Source: 79-D21 sp022839995 (lineage in GTDB: Bacteria > Synergistota > Synergistia > Synergistales > 79-D21). From it: 64,000 nt of DNA. This document shows positions 61,510-64,000 of the stretch, piece by piece. Position numbers and translations under genes: made by a program. The first letter of the stretch is position 1; every line of letters begins with the position of its first letter. The notes under the pieces are model-generated. The model was given only the letters and a program-made list of their open reading frames with translations, made no database searches and was not told the origin of the DNA. The stretch spans positions 28,613 through 92,612 of the forward strand of contig JALHIN010000006.1 of assembly GCA_022839995.1 (NCBI GenBank). Direction: 5' to 3'.

Positions 61510-62429
61510 CGGGGCTCCTCGCCCCCCATGGATTCCAGAAGCTTCAGTTCAAGGACCTGCAGGGGGTCAAAATCCGCGACCTGCAGATAATAGGCTGCGC
61601 TTTCAAGGATTGCCCGGGCTGGAATCATCCCGTAGATTTCCGTTTCTGCGATCTCGACTCCCCAGCGGCGAGCCTCGAAACGGATCATTTCAAGCACGCG
61701 GTAAAGAGCGTTTTTTTCGTAGTCGACGATGTTCATGCTGACCTGGACCATTCCCTTGTCCTCAAGGGCAACCCCGATCCCCTTGACGGCGCAGAGACCG
61801 CCGCTTGAGGCACGGACAGCCGTAGCGATACGTTTGGCCACGGTCAGGTCGGCGGTCCTGAGGTTGACGTTGAAGGCCACGAGGAATTTTCGGGCACCGA
61901 CCACGGTCGCCCCTGCGGTGGGATGAAGCCTGGCCTCTCCGACGTCCGGCATCCTTTCGGGTTTTCCCGCTTCCTCCTTCAGGGACTCGTATTGCCCTTT
62001 CCGGATGACTTCGAGACGGCTTCTTTCCGGCCTCAAGGCCGACTCTTCGTAAAAGTAGACAGGAATGCGGGTCTTTTCGTAAAACCGTTTCCCGAATTCG
62101 TGGGAAAATGCGACGCATTCTTCCATCGTAATCCCCTGTACCGGGGTGAAGGGAATGACGTCGATCGCACCGATTCGGGGATGGGCTCCTTGGTGATGAT
62201 TCATGTCGATGTGAAGGACTGCGGTTTCCGCGGCCAGGAGAAGGGATTCCGCCAGTGCCTCGGGTTCTCCCACCAGGCTTACGACCAGGCGGTTGTGGTC
62301 GGGGTCGGCCCGGTAATCGAAGAGGGTGCAGCCGGGGCGGTTCCGGAAGGCGCTGACGATGGCCTCTATAACCTCCGTCCGCCTTCCCTCGCTGAAATTT
62401 GGAACGCATTCCAGAAGTTTCCTGCTCAT
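61506..62429 (-). CDS. ftcD: glutamate formimidoyltransferase
   Basis: Transfers the formimino group from formiminoglutamate to tetrahydrofolate, 307 aa. The family start LLECVPNFSEGR, then DYRADPDHNRLVVSLVGEP, HQGAHPRIGAIDVIPF and VGARKFLVAFNVNL are intact. It holds only the transferase part; the cyclodeaminase is encoded separately downstream. It follows hutU by 6 nt. Confidence 0.96.
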   Translation of the reverse strand: MSRKLLECVPNFSEGRRTEVIEAIVSAFRNRPGCTLFDYRADPDHNRLVVSLVGEPEALAESLLLAAETAVLHIDMNHHQGAHPRIGAIDVIPFTPVQGITMEECVAFSHEFGKRFYEKTRIPVYFYEESALRPERSRLEVIRKGQYESLKEEAGKPERMPDVGEARLHPTAGATVVGARKFLVAFNVNLRTADLTVAKRIATAVRASSGGLCAVKGIGVALEDKGMVQVSMNIVDYEKNALYRVLEMIRFEARRWGVEIAETEIYGMIPARAILESAAYYLQVADFDPLQVLELKLLESMGGEEPR

Positions 62430-62435
62430 CTCTGA

Positions 62436-64000
62436 TCAGGCATCCTTTCCCAATCTCCCGTTCAGCGCCTTTTCGACGGTTTCCCTGACGAGCGCATCGT
62501 CCGGGATGAACGGCAGGGTGATGTGGTCGGTTCCCTGGTGCTTGTGATTGTACTCGATGACGTCCCAGGCCAGGGAAAGCTCGATTGCCCGGTCCGCCTT
62601 CTCGCTTCCGTCAAGAACCAGCCCGAACCCCCCGTTTATGGCCTTCCCGATGCCGACTCCCCCTCCGTTGTGCAGGGCCACCAAACTCATTCCCCTCGCG
62701 GCGTTGCCGGCGAAGCAATGAGTGGCCATGTCGGCCGTGATGGAGCTCCCGTCCTTGATGTTGGAGGTTTCACGGAAGGGAGAATCCGTCCCGGACACGT
62801 CGTGATGGTCGCGTCCCATCATTACCGGCCCGATCTCACCCCGCCTCACCATCTCGTTGAAACGCTTGGCAATCCGCATCCGGCCCTCGGCGTCCTGGTA
62901 CAGGATCCGTGCCTGGGTTCCCACCACCAGGGCGTTCTTCTCCGCGTCCCGGATCCAGATCCAGTTGTCGCGGTCCTGCCCGCGGCGGTTCGGGTCGATG
63001 CATTCCATGGCTGCCCGGTCCGTCTTGACGAGGTCCTCGTGCCTGCCGCTCAGGCAGACCCAGCGGAAGGGGCCGTATCCGTAGTCGAAAAGCATCGGCC
63101 CCATGATGTCCTCCACGTAGGAGGGGAAGATGAACCCGTCCAGTTCATCGCGGCCGTTTCTCGAGACTTCCTTCACTCCCGCATCGAAGACCGCTTTCAG
63201 GAAGGAGTTCCCGTAGTCGAAGAAATAGGTCCCCCTTCCCACCAACTCCTTGATCAGGGAAAAATGCCTCCGAAGGCTTTCGTCGACCCGCCTGCGGAAT
63301 TCCGCCCGGTCGTTTGCCAGCATCTCCGTCCGTTCCTCGAAGGTGAGCCCCTGCGGGCAATAGCCCCCGTCATACGGAGCATGGCAGGAGGTCTGGTCCG
63401 AGAGCAGGTCGATTCTCTTCCCCTCTTTCACGGCGTATTCCAGGAGGTCCACGATGTTCCCGTGATAGGCGATGGAAAGAGGTTCTTTCCCCGCCATGGC
63501 CTTTTCTGCCCAGCGGAAGGCTTCTTCGAGGTCCGCCGTGACGCGGGAAACCCACCCCTGGCTGTGCCGCGTTTCGATCCGGGAAGCGTCCACCTCCGCG
63601 AAAATCCCCACTCCCCCGGCGATTTCCACAGCTTTCGGCTGGGCTCCGCTCATGCCCCCGAGGCCCGAAGAAACGAACAGGTGCCCTGCGAGGTCTTCCG
63701 TCGGTCCCAGGCCCAGTTTCAGGCGACCGGCGTTCAGGATCGTGTTGAAGGTCCCATGGACGATCCCCTGGGGGCCGATGTACATCCAGCCCCCGGCGGT
63801 CATCTGCCCGTAGTTTGACACGCCCAGCTGCATCGCCCGGTGCCATTCCTCCTGGTTGTCGAACATCCCCACCATGAGCCCGTTGGTGATGATGACGCGG
63901 GGGCTGTCGGGACGCGAACGGAACAGGCCCAGGGGATGCCCGGAGGCCACCACCAGCGTCTGCTCGTCCGTCATGACCTGGAGGTATTTCATGATGAGCC
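62436..64000 (-). CDS. hutU: urocanate hydratase (5' end outside window)
   Basis: NAD-dependent enzyme that converts urocanate to imidazolonepropionate. The frame is open to the window edge (an internal ATG is at 63992), so about 520 C-terminal residues are seen. GQMTAGGWMYIGPQGIVHGT, SSGLGGMSGAQPKAVEIAGG, DQTSCHAPYDGGYCPQG and GRDHHDVSGTDSPFRETSNI are diagnostic. The layout matches the long (about 670 aa) type that includes animal urocanase rather than the 557-aa Pseudomonas type. A hutH (histidine ammonia-lyase) gene would be expected outside the window. Confidence 0.96.
   Translation of the reverse strand, partial: LIMKYLQVMTDEQTLVVASGHPLGLFRSRPDSPRVIITNGLMVGMFDNQEEWHRAMQLGVSNYGQMTAGGWMYIGPQGIVHGTFNTILNAGRLKLGLGPTEDLAGHLFVSSGLGGMSGAQPKAVEIAGGVGIFAEVDASRIETRHSQGWVSRVTADLEEAFRWAEKAMAGKEPLSIAYHGNIVDLLEYAVKEGKRIDLLSDQTSCHAPYDGGYCPQGLTFEERTEMLANDRAEFRRRVDESLRRHFSLIKELVGRGTYFFDYGNSFLKAVFDAGVKEVSRNGRDELDGFIFPSYVEDIMGPMLFDYGYGPFRWVCLSGRHEDLVKTDRAAMECIDPNRRGQDRDNWIWIRDAEKNALVVGTQARILYQDAEGRMRIAKRFNEMVRRGEIGPVMMGRDHHDVSGTDSPFRETSNIKDGSSITADMATHCFAGNAARGMSLVALHNGGGVGIGKAINGGFGLVLDGSEKADRAIELSLAWDVIEYNHKHQGTDHITLPFIPDDALVRETVEKALNGRLGKDA

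Noticed and set aside
1..64000. CRISPR arrays, insertion sequences, tRNA genes, prophage genes
   Set aside because: None seen: intergenic spaces are too short and no repeat-spacer pattern, transposase, integrase or tRNA cloverleaf was found.

Overview
The window is a gene-dense stretch of moderately GC-rich bacterial chromosome. It combines an A/V-type (not F-type) ATP synthase operon, a complete bacterial division and cell wall (dcw) cluster with a meso-diaminopimelate-type MurE, and a histidine degradation pathway that ends in split formiminotransferase and cyclodeaminase genes. This suits an anaerobic amino-acid fermenter, most likely a member of the Synergistota. That placement is inferred from gene content; no 16S gene is present. 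Many genes start with TTG or GTG, and genes overlap or nearly abut.

Plus strand, 1-41632. (1) V-type ATPase subunits I-K-E-C-F-A-B-D (1-8015; I is cut by the window edge), with a K subunit that carries the residues of a Na+ site, followed by a gamma-class carbonic anhydrase-like gene. (2) The RNase P RNA gene rnpB (8577-8927) with its terminator. (3) The dcw cluster mraZ-rsmH-ftsL-ftsI-murE-murF-mraY-murD-ftsW-murG-murC-murB-ftsQ-ftsA-ftsZ (9127-25806), preceded by 10-bp-spaced MraZ boxes. (4) With no gap above about 40 nt and no visible terminator, the array runs on through a radical SAM gene, a SPOR-domain gene, molybdenum cofactor genes (moeA, a moeA-PBP fusion, moaA, moaC, a mog with an extra N-terminal domain), rapZ-yvcK-whiA and a glycogen debranching enzyme, ending at 38450. 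(5) A separate glycolytic operon gap-pgk-tpiA (38610-41632) has a good sigma-70 promoter, a hairpin leader and a terminator.

Minus strand, 41841-52667. One block is rplU-rpmA-obgE-nadD-LCP-rsfS, with a strong promoter and a structured leader before rplU. Upstream of it lies xseB-ispA-dxs-tlyA-nadK-recN. The short plus-strand gene rpmB (52775-52969) diverges from xseB and has its own promoter and terminator.

Minus strand, 53015-64000. A second tight chain runs hutU (cut by the window edge)-ftcD-hutI-fchA-mltG-yqeH-tldD-ftsK-thiN. The first four convert urocanate to glutamate and a folate-bound one-carbon unit; the rest are cell wall, ribosome-GTPase, peptidase, chromosome-translocase and thiamine genes.

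No mobile elements, CRISPR arrays, tRNA or rRNA genes were found, and there is no unexplained gene-free stretch over 300 nt. The most notable observations are: ftsL and ftsI in one reading frame, separated by a single TAA with no ATG/GTG/TTG before the ftsI membrane segment; a similar missing canonical start in nadD; the 26-gene array joining division to Moco, RapZ/YvcK/WhiA and glycogen genes; a radical SAM protein coupled to a SPOR protein beside ftsZ; a GAPDH lacking the usual NAD-selective residues; and a structured rplU leader.
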